Positions 47,154-58,934 of a stretch of 64,000 bases of DNA are shown here, in pieces. This DNA comes from Viola odorata (Eukaryota > Streptophyta > Magnoliopsida > Malpighiales > Violaceae). The notes beneath the pieces are model-generated. The model did not search any database, was not told the origin of the DNA, and saw nothing but the letters and a program-made list of their open reading frames with translations. Within the stretch, counting starts at the first letter, position 1. Each line of letters opens with the position of its first letter. The stretch spans positions 57,634,327 to 57,698,326 of the forward strand of contig OY829539.1 in NCBI GenBank assembly GCA_963691705.1. Reading direction: 5' to 3'. Both the position numbers and the translations under genes were made by a program.

Positions 47154-48152
47154 ATGGGGAGTATTATAGCTCATGAAACATTGAATGAATCTCTTTTGAG
47201 CCATTCTCACCCTTCTCACCCCATCTCCAAAGCAATTTACACTCCTGACAACACTTCATACTCAACTGTTCTGCAGGCCTACATTCGCAACCTCAGGTTC
47301 AGCTCTTCAACAACTCCAAAGCCTATCCTGATCCTGGCCGCGCTGCACGAATCTCATGTGCAGGCTGCAGTGATTTGCGCCAGGAAACATGGGTTGCAGA
47401 TGAGAATCAGGAGCGGCGGCCACGACTACGAGGGCGCATCTTATGTCTCAGATGTCCCATTCTTCATCCTCGACATGTGCAATCTTCGATCCATCGATAT
47501 TGACATGGAGACCGAGACTGGCTGGGTTCAGACAGGGGCTACATTGGGCGAAGTCTTCTACAGAATTGCAGAGAACAGCGGAACACACGGTTTTCCTGCT
47601 GGAGTATGCCCAACAGTTGGTGTTGGTGGCCATTTCGTTGGAGCTGGGTACGGAAATCTGATGAGGAAGTACGGTCTAACTGTAGACAATGTTGTGGATG
47701 CGAGATTGGTTGATGCGGATGGAAGAATTCTTGACCGGGAATCCATGGGAGAAGATCTGTTTTGGGCTATTAGAGGCGGAGGAGCTAGCTTTGGTGTTGT
47801 TCTTGCATTTAAAATCAAACTGGTTAGAGTACCAGAAAAAGTTACTGTTTTTAGTGTTGAAAGAACATTGGAACAGAATGCAACTGAGATTGTGTACCAG
47901 TGGCAGAACGTCGCACATCAGCTCGATCAAGATCTCTTCATACGGCTCATCCTAGATGTTGTAAAAAATGGCCCAAGTAAGACTGTGAGGGCTACATTCG
48001 TGGCACTGTTTCTTGGAGATGCAAGAAAACTTGTTCCCATGGTGAGTGAGATATTTTCTAATCTGAGTTTGGTAGAATCGGACTGTATGGAAAAATGGTT
48101 CTCAATTATATCTTTAATATATATAATTTTAGTTAAAATAATATTTTTTTAG
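47154..48152 (+). pseudogene. Berberine-bridge-enzyme-like gene, 3'-truncated
   Basis: The first about 300 codons match BBE-like FAD oxidases: HPISKAIYTPDNTSYSTVLQ, the flavin-linking His in RSGGHDYEG and the flavin-linking Cys in PAGVCPTVGVGGHF. Homology stops at VESDCME (about 48090) and is followed by about 20 unrelated AT-rich codons to a stop. The whole substrate-domain C-terminus and the BBE motif are missing (332 codons against 542 in the intact gene at 55329). The signal peptide and the FLQC cysteine are missing too. Nothing downstream resembles the missing part. A functional secreted oxidase is unlikely. Confidence 0.85.
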
Positions 48153-48675
48153 GAACGGATGAGTATTATTATTTTCTTTTATTAGGAAATGGATTTCTTG
48201 ATATTATGTTTACAAAAAGATCCAAAAGAAATTCCGCATTGAAATAAAAGCCATTTTAATGGTTATTTTCATTATGGACATGACAATGAGAGTTCGAGTT
48301 GCATGAAAAATATTGATTTTCACAGCATCGTGTGAATATTCAATTAGTTATATAAACTAATCCTAAATTATACGTAAGTGAGAACATTTTATGCATCAAA
48401 ATGCTAGATGGATGATAATACTACCTTAAAGTACAAACTTGAAGCATACAAACTTTCATCAAATTCTTTCTTAATTGCAAACAACACTGATGAGGGTAAA
48501 CTTTAAGAGCATCACTTATATGACATCCCTAAATTAGCAGAAGATCAACTACTTAATTAGTTTCCTTGAAATATGGAAAGTCAAAATTGTTCAACTTATA
48601 CCTCTAGTATAAGCTAAAGTGAGATCACACAAATTTTCACACACACACACACAAAATTGACCAATTTATTACATA
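48153..48675. other. AT-rich sequence after the BBE truncation
   Basis: No gene is seen. Contains a (CA)n run at about 48636-48654. This may be the inserted or rearranged sequence that removed the 3' half of the BBE-like gene. Confidence 0.4.
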
Positions 48676-49234
48676 CTCCCTCCGGACTCCATTAAATATT
48701 GTTTGGAGACCGGGCATGGAATTTTGTTTTTCTTTTTTGGTCTTCTTTTTCATTCCAAACCCTCTCAGCTACTCTCTCCTCAATCATCCCTCCCACCTTA
48801 TAATCAATCAAAAACTTAGATCTAATTAAACTTACTTCCACCTCCACCTATATCTCCATCTCCACCACCATCACAATCACCTACTATCTAAACCACTAGG
48901 AGCCATCCCCCTCTCTGACCGAACCCAACCATCACTGTCATAGCTCTTTCCTCCGACCACCATTGCCCCTTCGCCAAACCCTGCTAGAGCCACACAACCA
49001 CCACCTGATCCACCATCACCAATTCCAGTCATCATCCCCTAAACACCACTAGATCTGCGTCTACCCATCATCGAAAACTCATCCACCAGATCTGCAATCC
49101 CCACCATCACAACCAGAAGCTCTCAATTTTGTTGCCTCACTAGGGGTAAAATGGTCAAACGGACGCGAGAACGACCTTATTTTTTTCACCAAAGCAAAAC
49201 GTCTAAAACAACGTTTAAATCATACCAGAGGGAG
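48676..49234. mobile_element. Stowaway-type MITE, 559 bp
   Basis: The left end CTCCCTCCGGACTCCATTAA and inverted right end CTCCCTCTGGTATGATTTAA are flanked by TA (48674-48675, 49235-49236), and the wider flanks are ACATA and TATGTA. The interior (48780-49130) is C-rich with many ACCACC/CCATC motifs and has no convincing frame. It lies about 690 bp upstream of the patellin ATG. Confidence 0.82.
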
Positions 49235-49919
49235 TATGTAATTTTTTATCACTTTGATAAATTTCTAAAAAGATTGTTTTAGGTATGACAATAGATATTA
49301 TAAGTCTATTAAATTAAAATATCTATTGGATAAGTAAAACGTTCACCATAACTAATTATTGTACATACAAAATAATTTTTGATTTGTTGATTTTCTTGTT
49401 GAAAACTATTTCATATGATTTTTATTGATTGGTTTGTTGGCAAAACAAAGGAGTGGGCCTAATTTAGGAAATAGGATTCTTCTTGCTGTCTTGCATTGCA
49501 AAAGAATGCTGGCCTCCAGCCTACCCTTGGGTTAGGAGTCTCCCAACGGCTCCCCATCCAACCCACCACAATCATTTCTTACCGTTGGTAGGCCCCACCC
49601 CTCTTTTCAACTCTTGATTCAACCTTTCAAAATTTTATATAACCGTTACAACGCCGCTCCACTTTTTTCTCTGCACCCAAACACCAAAACCCAGCAGTTC
49701 AAACCAGAGCACACCACCACCACCTCTAGTTTTCCAATCTCACAGCTAAAATCCTAAACGAACGCAAAATCTGAGGTGGGTTTTTCCGTGGGAATTCATT
49801 CTTCTTGTGTTCCTATTTAAATGAATTAGAGGTAGCTATAGTTTCATCATTGGTCTTAATATTTGCTGTTTGTGTCATGTCTTGTGTTTTGCAGTTGCAG
49901 CTAGCTATTTAAAAAAAAC
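49235..49919 (+). promoter_or_regulatory. PATL4 promoter, TATA box and 5' UTR intron
   Basis: TATATAA lies at 49636-49642, followed by a C/A-rich leader. A leader intron is likely from 49776 (GAG|GTGGGT) to 49894 (TTTTGCAG), ending 25 bp before the ATG at 49920. Confidence 0.6.
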
Positions 49920-51687
49920 ATGACTGTTGAGGTTAAAGTTGAAGAAACCCAGATGAATGGTGAGGTTGTGGCTCCTCAAGAAGAGCCCAAGGATGTTAAA
50001 GTTGAAGAAGCTGATTTGAAGCAAGTGGATGCTGCTGATGCTGATGATAAGCCTAAAACAGTTCAAAAGAGCTCTTCTTTCAGGGAAGAGAGCAACTTCC
50101 TGTCTGATCTCAAGGAGAGCGAAAAGAAGGCATTGAATGAGCTGAAATCGAAGCTCGAAGAGGCAATTCTTGGAAACAGTCTGTTCAAGGAAGAGAAGAA
50201 GAAGGAGGAGAAGCCTGTGGAAGCAGAGAAAGAAACCAAAGTGGGAGAGGAAACCAAAGAAGGGGAAGAAAGTGGGAAATCAGCAGTAGAATGTGAAAAT
50301 GAGGAGAAACCTGAGGTGGTTATTGAAGACAAAAGTGAAGAAATTGAGAAAGATGTTTCCTTGTGGGGAATCCCACTTTTGCCCAGCAAAGGGTCAGATG
50401 GTACTGATGTACTGCTCTTGAAGTACTTGAGAGCCAGAGAATTCAAAGTCAATGATGCTTTTGAGATGCTGAAGAAGACCCTTGAGTGGAGGAAGGAGGC
50501 AAACATTGATTCAATCATGGAAGAAGATCTAGAGGTGGATCTGAGCTCTGCATTTTACATGAATGGGATCGACCGCGAAGGGCACCCTGTTTGTTACAAC
50601 ATCTATGGAGAGTTTGGAAATGGGGAGCTTTATGACAAGGCATTAGGCACTGAAGAGAAGAGGAAGCAGTTCTTGAGATGGAGGTTTCAATTGATGGAGA
50701 AGGGTATTCAAAAGCTTGATTTGAAACCTGGTGGTGTTACCTCCTTGCTACAGATCAGTGACCTCAAGAATGCTCCCTCCCCATCAAAGAAAGAGCTCAG
50801 GATTGCAATGAAACAGGCTGTTGGACTCTTGCAGGACAATTACCCTGAATTCGTTGCCAGAAATGTAAGTTTTTTCTGTTTACTTTAATTGGTGCGTGTG
50901 ATAGATTGAGATAGCAATTGATAGAATGGAAATTTATATTCTTGTTCTCATTTTGCAGATATTCATCAATGCTCCATTCTGGTTCTATGCTCTCAATGCC
51001 CTACTTTCTCCTTTCTTGACACAAAGAACCAAGAGCAAATTTGTAGTTGCTCGTCCGGCTAAGGTCACTGAATCCCTCCTCAAGTAAGTTTGTTTCTGTT
51101 CATAGTTTTTTCGCACCCTAATTCGTAACTACTATATGATAGTCTTTAGTGATGAAATTTGACAAATTTGAAATTCATTCAAATGGACATTCAGGTACAT
51201 TCCAGCTGAGCAAGTTCCACTCCAGTATGGTGGTTTCAAGAGAGAGAATGATGATGAGTTCTCCAGCGAAGACGGTGAAGTTTCAGAGCTAATCATCAAA
51301 GCTGGATCAACTGAAACAATTGAGTTGGCTGCAGCAGAGGTACTAATTAGATAAGAAGTCATACATTTTGAAACTACGATGAAAAAGGGAATTGTCACAT
51401 TAATGAATGAACTTTTTTTATGACAGATTGGAACAACTTTGCTCTGGGACCTAACTGTTTTGGGGTGGGAAGTACAATACAAGGAAGAGTTCGTACCGAA
51501 CGATGAGGCTTCATACTCCGTTATCATCCAAAAGGGTAAGAAGATGAGCTCGACAGAAGGACCAATTCGCAACATTTTCACAAACAATGAGCCAGGAAAG
51601 GTTGTGCTCACCATTGATAACTGTTCAAGCAAGAAGAAGAGGGTTCTGTATCGCTACAAGAGCAAGCAGAGTCCTTCCTGCTTTTGA
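49920..51687 (+). CDS. PATL4: Patellin, Sec14-GOLD phosphoinositide-binding protein
   Basis: Four exons: 49920-50864, 50959-51083, 51195-51339 and 51427-51687, giving 491 aa. Residues 1-150 are an acidic, Lys/Glu-rich low-complexity arm typical of patellins. The CRAL-TRIO N region (DVLLLKYLRAREFKVNDAFE) follows. The Sec14 lipid-binding domain has GHPVCYNIYGEFGN, LQDNYPEFVARN and FINAPFWFYALNALLSPF, and ends YIPAEQVPLQYGG. The C-terminal GOLD domain starts near GSTETIELAA and ends RYKSKQSPSCF. Patellins bind phosphoinositides at the plasma membrane and the cell plate, and act in vesicle traffic and auxin carrier placement. I choose PATL4 because of its position directly after TWINKLE, as in Arabidopsis (At1g30680/At1g30690). 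By sequence alone another patellin is possible. Confidence 0.9.
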
Positions 51688-52103
51688 GGGCTGTCTTTGA
51701 TGGAGGAATGTGATTTGCTGTCAAGAATTATTTGGTACTACTGAGTGTATGATACATTGATATTCTTTTTAGATTGAGAAAAATGAGTGAGATGAGAGTG
51801 GAGTGTTATTATTTGAAAAATTATATTTGTTTCACGTGAGTTTCTTTTCATTGTTACAGAACCGTGAGGATCACAAATTCTTTTTATGTTAGTGAAATAA
51901 ACTAAGAATGGGTTATTATCTCTAGCATGTGCAAATCTCATTTATCCAATATGTCTTTATACTTCCATGTGAATTTAATCGTGTTTGCATGGCTCGTGAC
52001 ACTATTTACTAAAAACATGTATAATCTAAACTTGAAGCCAACTTAGTTTGCTAAAGATGAAATTTTTAAGCTCAGCAATGATAATTCCAACTTTGGTTTT
52101 GTC
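51688..52103 (+). other. PATL4 3' UTR and spacer
   Basis: No open frame. Probably the patellin 3' UTR followed by AT-rich spacer. Confidence 0.45.
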
Positions 52104-52172
52104 TATGAAGAATTTCTCCATTGCCTTTCCCTCTCAATTCAGAACTCTAACTCCATCTCTAATGAAGATAAA
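52104..52172 (+). pseudogene. N-terminal relic of a BBE-like gene
   Basis: The plus strand reads YEEFLHCLSLSIQNSNSIS, which matches the mature N-terminus of the BBE-like pseudogene at 53588 (HEDFLHCLSLSVKNSTSIS) and keeps the FLHC cysteine. Homology ends within about 70 bases and the hAT element starts 150 bp later. It is therefore a fragment of a further BBE copy. Confidence 0.65.
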
Positions 52173-52320
52173 AGTACCATTATTATGACATTTACTGACC
52201 ATCCAAAATTTGACAATGGAGCACAAACCTGGGCATGATTGTCTGGCTACTCTGTAATACTAAAAGTAGGCAAAAACAGCCCACATGCTCCATTAGGTAC
52301 CTATATCAATATCAACAACG

Positions 52321-53317
52321 TAGGACTGTCAACCGAAATACCGTATCGAAAGTAACACGATACCGTATTAAAATTACGCAAATTCGGACAGTATTTTTCT
52401 GACCGAATTACGGTATTGATTTTGGTAGGTTGGTACCGAAATCTCTTTTACTTGTATAATTACGTTACCGAGTCACCCCAATTCACCAGATACTCCCTTC
52501 TTTATTTCATCTGTACCATTTCCTCCTTCTCTGGCTTGAAGAACAGGATACTTCATCTCCTTTTCTTCACTGCATAACTTTGCTTCCTCGTCTTTGTTAT
52601 CCCCCTCACACGGACAATCCTTCAACTTCATGTTCGCCACAACATTCCAAAAGAACTCACTCAAAACCGCCTCATACCCTGGCATTTTTGCATACCCAGG
52701 AAAGTAATTGATATCAATCACCAAATCTCTATTCCCTATCCAAGTGAAAGAATTGACTTGCAATTTCTATTTTTTTATTATGCTTTTTTAATTTTGATGT
52801 TGTTTGCCAGATCTGCCACCAATATCTTCCGTATTTTTGCAGCGACCGAGAGAGTGAGACGGTGATGTGTTTGGGTTTGTGTATCGCGGCGGTGAGGTGG
52901 AGTGTATGGGCGTGGGTTCGGCTGTGGTTGGTGTTGCTGTGGCGGTACGCGGTGATGGAATGGTGCGGCTGTGATGGCCGGCGGCGGCGATGGCTGCTTG
53001 AGTGCTTGGAGTTAGAAGAAGATAGTTTGTGTTTTAGGGTTTGGGCAGTGGGCCGGCCCACTAGAGAAGGTTTTAATGGAATTTTAATGGGTTTGGGTAG
53101 TTGGCCACCCACCAGAGAATGTTTTAATGAAATTTTAATGGGTTTGGGCCGTGGGCCTGCAAAGTTTAAATTAATAAATAAATAATTTTGATATTTCGGT
53201 ATACTGAAATACTGTACCGAACTAATTTCGGTATTTCGGTACGGTACGAAAATTTAGTTCGGTACGATATGATATTTAATTTTGGGCATTTGGTATACCA
53301 TCCGATGGACAGTCCTA
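52321..53317. mobile_element. hAT-type element, 997 bp, carrying an ITPK fragment
   Basis: The left end TAGGACTGTCAACCG and inverted right end TAGGACTGTCCATCG are flanked by CAACAACG (52313-52320) and GAACAACG (53318-53325), a 7-of-8 match to an 8-bp target duplication. Subterminal regions repeat the CGGTA/TACCG motif in opposite orientations. There is no transposase. The interior is less AT-rich than the flanks and includes a piece of a host kinase gene (52473-52763). Confidence 0.85.
52473..52763 (-). pseudogene. Captured inositol tetrakisphosphate kinase (ITPK) fragment
   Basis: The minus strand reads [18 protein letters not shown], a hallmark of the C-terminal part of plant inositol 1,3,4-trisphosphate 5/6-kinases. 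It is followed by FFWNVV and an acidic/basic tail to a stop. The N-terminal two thirds of the enzyme are absent, so it cannot be a working kinase. The fragment lies wholly inside the hAT element, and the frame is still open over 96 codons. Confidence 0.8.
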
Positions 53318-53587
53318 GAACAACGTCAAGAATCTAACATGAGGTGGATCGATAAATTCAAAATTCTACCATTAAATTCAATAGTAAAACTCGAATTCGA
53401 GTATCACTTTCGTTTATAAAAAAAAGAAAAAAAGCAATATTAATATCTCCATTTTAACCTTTATGTGTGACTAGACGCCTCAAAGCTTTATTATTTCTAA
53501 CCATCTATCTTAAGGAACACATCTTTCTTTACTTTCTATAAATTGGGACCATTTGCACAGTTTTTATGATATATCCAAAGATAAAAG

Positions 53588-55203
<1,616 letters not shown>

Positions 55204-55328
55204 TGCATAAAAAACTTTACAGTTTTCAAAATCTTCAAGAAAAAGTGTAACAAACATCAGTTTTGTTAACAAGAACAGAATTATGAAAACAATCATGTTA
55301 TTTTTATTGATTTTTCCAAAATCAAAAC

Positions 55329-56957
55329 CTACATATAACGAATCGGTACAGGTGGGATGCTTTGTTCATTTGCAAAGAAATTAGCAGGATCAACTGCAGC
55401 CTTCACCCTTACTAATCTATCAAAGTTATTGTTAAAATACTTCACACCCCAAATCCTTGCATCCTCATAACTTGTTTTACCAGATGGGTTGTTCATTCCA
55501 AGATCAAGATCCCTGTAATTCACATACGCAGACCGAGGATTTTTCGAAACGAAAGGAGTCATGTACTGGTACAGATTCCGAATCCAACTCATATGCTTTT
55601 GAAATGCTTCACTCCCCTCTTCATCCCAATACACCAAGTACTGAATCTTGTACAAAACTCCAGCTCTATGCGAGTACGGAATGCTAGACTCTGAAATCTC
55701 CCCCATTCTTCCTCCGTAAGGACTAAATATCAGCTCGGGTGTATCGATGTCCGGTTCAAGAAACATTTCCCATATCCCTTCCAATGCAATCTCAGGTATT
55801 GGCTCCTTCACATAGTCTGATTTTGCTTTGAATTTCCTTGTTGTTACTGGTGAAGAAGTCCGGTCGAGCAAGTTCTCCAACGATGCATCACTTGGCAATC
55901 CAGACAAGAACAGACTCGACTGGATCCAACTCATTTCGATACAATCCTCTTTCCTTAAACCAAGCTCAGGGAAACTATCTTGCATTATTAGAAGCAAACT
56001 ATCAATCCCACCAAGAAACAAAGAAATAAATGAAGCTTCTACTGTTCTTGAAGTATTAGACCTTCTAAAAATGAGTGCTACCAACAGATCTTTATCAAGA
56101 TTGCTTGCCACATATTGCCATCGATGAACAAGATTCTTGGTTTCATTTTGATCCAAAGTTTTTTGAACACTAAACACAGTAACTGTACTTGGGACATGAA
56201 CCAATTTCACTTTCCAATCAAAAACGATACCAAAAGTGTTACCTCCACCACCTCTAATGGCCCAAAACAGATCTTCCCCCATTGAAGCTCTGTCAAGAAT
56301 TCTTCCTTTAGCATCTATAACGTGCGCGTCGATTATGTTATCTGCAGAAAGACCATATTTTCGAAACAACCCACCAAACCCTCCCCCACTAAAATGCCCA
56401 CCAACACCAACGGTTGGGCAAGCACCTGCAGGGAAAGCAAGTGTTCTGCTTTTCTCTGCAATTCTGTAGTAAAGCTCTCCTAAGGTTGCTCCAGTTTGAA
56501 CCCAAGCAGTTTCGCTCGACAAATCGATAGAAATCGCTTGAAGTTTGAACAAATCGAGGATGAGAAAGGGTTTATTAGGGAGGAAAGAAACATAAGAAAG
56601 ACCCTCATAATCATGCCCACCACTCCTAATTCTGATTTCGGTTCCAAGCTTTTTGGAACATTTGACAGTGGCTTGGATGTGGGATGCGTTGAGTGGGGTG
56701 ATGATGAGCAGAGGTTTCGGAGTGGAGCTTGTGTTGAATCTGAGGTTTCGCATTGATGATTGAAGAACAGAGGAGTATGAAGAGTTTTCTGGGGTGTGAA
56801 TCACCTCAGAAATGGAAGTGTAATCTTGAAAGTAAAAGGAAAGACATTGAAGGAATCTTTCATGGCCGTGATGAGTGTGTACAGAAATTGGAGCTGAGGA
56901 TGAAAACAGAGGAATAGACAGGAACAAGAATGTGATTGAAATGGTATGGAATATCAT
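55329..56957 (-). CDS. Berberine-bridge-enzyme-like FAD-linked oxidase
   Basis: An intronless 542-codon frame. Residues 1-22 form a signal peptide (hydrophobic IFHTISITFLFLSIPLF). The FAD-binding domain (PCMH/VAO type) follows: VIHTPENSSYSSVLQ, H115 in RSGGHDYEG and C180 in PAGACPTVGVGGHFSGGG, the two residues that bind FAD covalently. The substrate domain and C-terminal BBE motif are complete (NPRSAYVNYRDLDLG, WGVKYFNNNFDRLVRVK, VDPANFF). Plant BBE-like enzymes are secreted to the wall or vacuole. Known members oxidise cell-wall oligosaccharides, monolignols or specialised metabolites; the substrate here cannot be told from sequence. It is the only intact member of the local BBE group (others at 47154, 52104 and 53588). 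Confidence 0.93.
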   Translation of the reverse strand: MIFHTISITFLFLSIPLFSSSAPISVHTHHGHERFLQCLSFYFQDYTSISEVIHTPENSSYSSVLQSSMRNLRFNTSSTPKPLLIITPLNASHIQATVKCSKKLGTEIRIRSGGHDYEGLSYVSFLPNKPFLILDLFKLQAISIDLSSETAWVQTGATLGELYYRIAEKSRTLAFPAGACPTVGVGGHFSGGGFGGLFRKYGLSADNIIDAHVIDAKGRILDRASMGEDLFWAIRGGGGNTFGIVFDWKVKLVHVPSTVTVFSVQKTLDQNETKNLVHRWQYVASNLDKDLLVALIFRRSNTSRTVEASFISLFLGGIDSLLLIMQDSFPELGLRKEDCIEMSWIQSSLFLSGLPSDASLENLLDRTSSPVTTRKFKAKSDYVKEPIPEIALEGIWEMFLEPDIDTPELIFSPYGGRMGEISESSIPYSHRAGVLYKIQYLVYWDEEGSEAFQKHMSWIRNLYQYMTPFVSKNPRSAYVNYRDLDLGMNNPSGKTSYEDARIWGVKYFNNNFDRLVRVKAAVDPANFFANEQSIPPVPIRYM

Positions 56958-57043
56958 TTTCTATTATTTGCGGGATAGAGAATTAGAAATGGATTTTAGC
57001 AATTCTGATAACCTTGTTTAAATGTGTAATTTGAAGAGAGTTA

Positions 57044-57083
57044 GAATTGTATATAAGCAACCAGTATGAATTGTATATAAGCA
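57044..57083 (-). promoter_or_regulatory. Duplicated TATA region of the BBE-like gene
   Basis: The plus strand has GAATTGTATATAAGCA twice with a 24-bp period. On the gene's strand this gives two TTATATAC boxes about 90-120 bp upstream of the ATG at 56957. The segment from here to 57528 has no gene. Confidence 0.5.
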
Positions 57084-57528
57084 GCAAATGAAGTCAAATC
57101 AAGGAGATAAGGAGCCTACTTACTTGTCCAGAAAATAAACCAATATTGGTTGCGTAAACGGATAAGAAACTTATCAATAGTTAATAAAAATTTAGAACGT
57201 GTGTTTTGAAAATAGAAAAAATCATACTAGGAGTCACCATCACCCTTTAAAAAATTGATAGAACTCGAACGAGATTACTCTAAATTCAGGAGTTGATAAA
57301 CCACCCGGTTTCAAATGTTTATCATTTTATTTTAGTCAATCTCAAACGTTTATTTTTATTTTCATTGATTCTAAGGTAGCGTTTGGTTCACGTAATGCTA
57401 CTTTCCTTCTTAAAATCACTCTTTCGGAGAGTGATACCTGGGAGAATGATTGAGGGGAATGTCAATTTTTTGTGTTTGGTTGAGATTGAAGATTCCCGGA
57501 AAAGTAACATTATTGTGTTTGTTTTGTA

Positions 57529-57763
57529 CTCCCTCCGGTCTCGATTAATTGTCCACTGTCACTATTCCTGCCGCCTTGTAAAACGGCCAGAATAGTAACT
57601 ATATGACCTCGAAAAAGTCCGAAATTTTTACACAACGTATATTAATCCTCACGTACGTTGAAAAAAAAATTCGGATTTTTTCGAGATCATATAGTTACTA
57701 TTCCGACCGTCTTGAAATACGTGCTGGAATAGTAAAATGACAATTAATCGAGACCGGAGGGAG
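57529..57763. mobile_element. Stowaway-type MITE, 235 bp, near-perfect palindrome
   Basis: The termini CTCCCTCCGGTCTCGATTAA and their inverted complement are flanked by TA (57527-57528, 57764-57765). The arms pair over most of the element. The centre (TCACGTACGTTG followed by an A-run and TTCGGATTTTTT) resembles the centre of the MITE at 13838, so the two are related. Confidence 0.93.
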
Positions 57764-57886
57764 TACTTGGGAATCCTCGAGGAAAGTAAAAAAAATGACT
57801 ATTTTATCCTTTTTCTATATTTGTGTCTTTGTTATCTTGTTAGATGATTTTTCTTATCTTGTTAGGTGTCTAATTATTCTTTTCTA

Positions 57887-58926
57887 TAGGGTTGTTCATC
57901 GGTTAACCGAAACCGAAACCAATAACCAAAGTTTCAGTTTCGGTTAACCGAACATCATAAAATCAAAAACCGAAACCGAACCGAAGTTTTAGTAACCGAA
58001 AACCGAAAACCGAAATTTAGAACGGTTCGGTTTTCGGAAAACCGAACTGCACACATAATTATACATAGTGCACACTCCAAATAATTACACAATCCAAGAT
58101 TCCAAATACATAATTAAGCAATCCAAATTCCAAACTCCATAATTTAAACAAAACTCCAAATCAAAAATCACAATTCAGTGATTGTATTCAATTAGCAGTA
58201 GAAGAAAAATTAAAAATAAACAGACATTTTTAGAAACCGAAATTATTTCGGTAATGTCAAAACCTTTTTTTTATAATTAATTTTAGAAACTGAAATTATT
58301 TCTTACATTTTGACAAATTAATCACCGGATCTGGAGATCTGAATGGAGACGACGACAAACCCGATGCCGGCTTCCTGAGATTCAAGTCTGGCTTCTTGGA
58401 TGACGACCATGGAGGAGAAGCGGTGTGTGGTGGATCGTGGAGGAGAAGCGGTGGTGGGTGGGTGCTGCGAGAGTCGAGAGAGGAGAGGAAGATCGAGATT
58501 TGAGACTGGGAAAGTGAGTGAGGGTTCGAGAGAGAGGAGAACGAAGGAGTGCTGGTGGAGGAGGCAGTGGCCGGTGGGTGGTGGCGAGGCAAGTCAGGCC
58601 GAGGGGCGAGGAGAGTGGGAGATGGGATGGGAGATCATGGGAGAGTGAAAGAGAGAGTCGGGATTCTAGGGATTTAGGAATATTTGGGAGGGATGTTAGG
58701 GAAGCAATTTAGGAAAAAAATATGGCTTATATACCAACTCCAAAATTTCGGTTAGTTCGGTTAACCGAACTTTCGAGATTAAATTCCGAAACCGAACCGT
58801 AATAAATTTCGGTTTTTAACTAACCGAAACCGAAATAACCGAAACCAAAATTCCGTAACCGAACAAGCGAAAATTTCGGTTTCGGATTTTGGTTTTTCGG
58901 TTATTGCTAACCGTTGAACAACCCTA
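57887..58926. mobile_element. hAT-type element, 1040 bp, perfect 8-bp target duplication
   Basis: The left end TAGGGTTGTTCATCGGTTAA and inverted right end TAGGGTTGTTCAACGGTTAG are flanked by identical CTTTTCTA (57879-57886 and 58927-58934). Arms of about 120-180 bp are dense in GGTTAACCGAA and CCGAAACCG motifs. There is no transposase. The middle (58310-58690) is distinctly GC-rich and open on both strands for 80-98 codons. Its origin is unknown, but a captured host segment is likely. Confidence 0.92.
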
Positions 58927-58934
58927 CTTTTCTA

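Noticed and set aside
52862..53185. Plus-strand frame in the hAT element (MMCLGLCIAAV...)
   Set aside because: Low-complexity GC-rich sequence in a non-autonomous transposon; no family match.
55457..56756. Plus-strand open frames within 55329-56957
   Set aside because: They are antisense shadows of the intact BBE-like gene.
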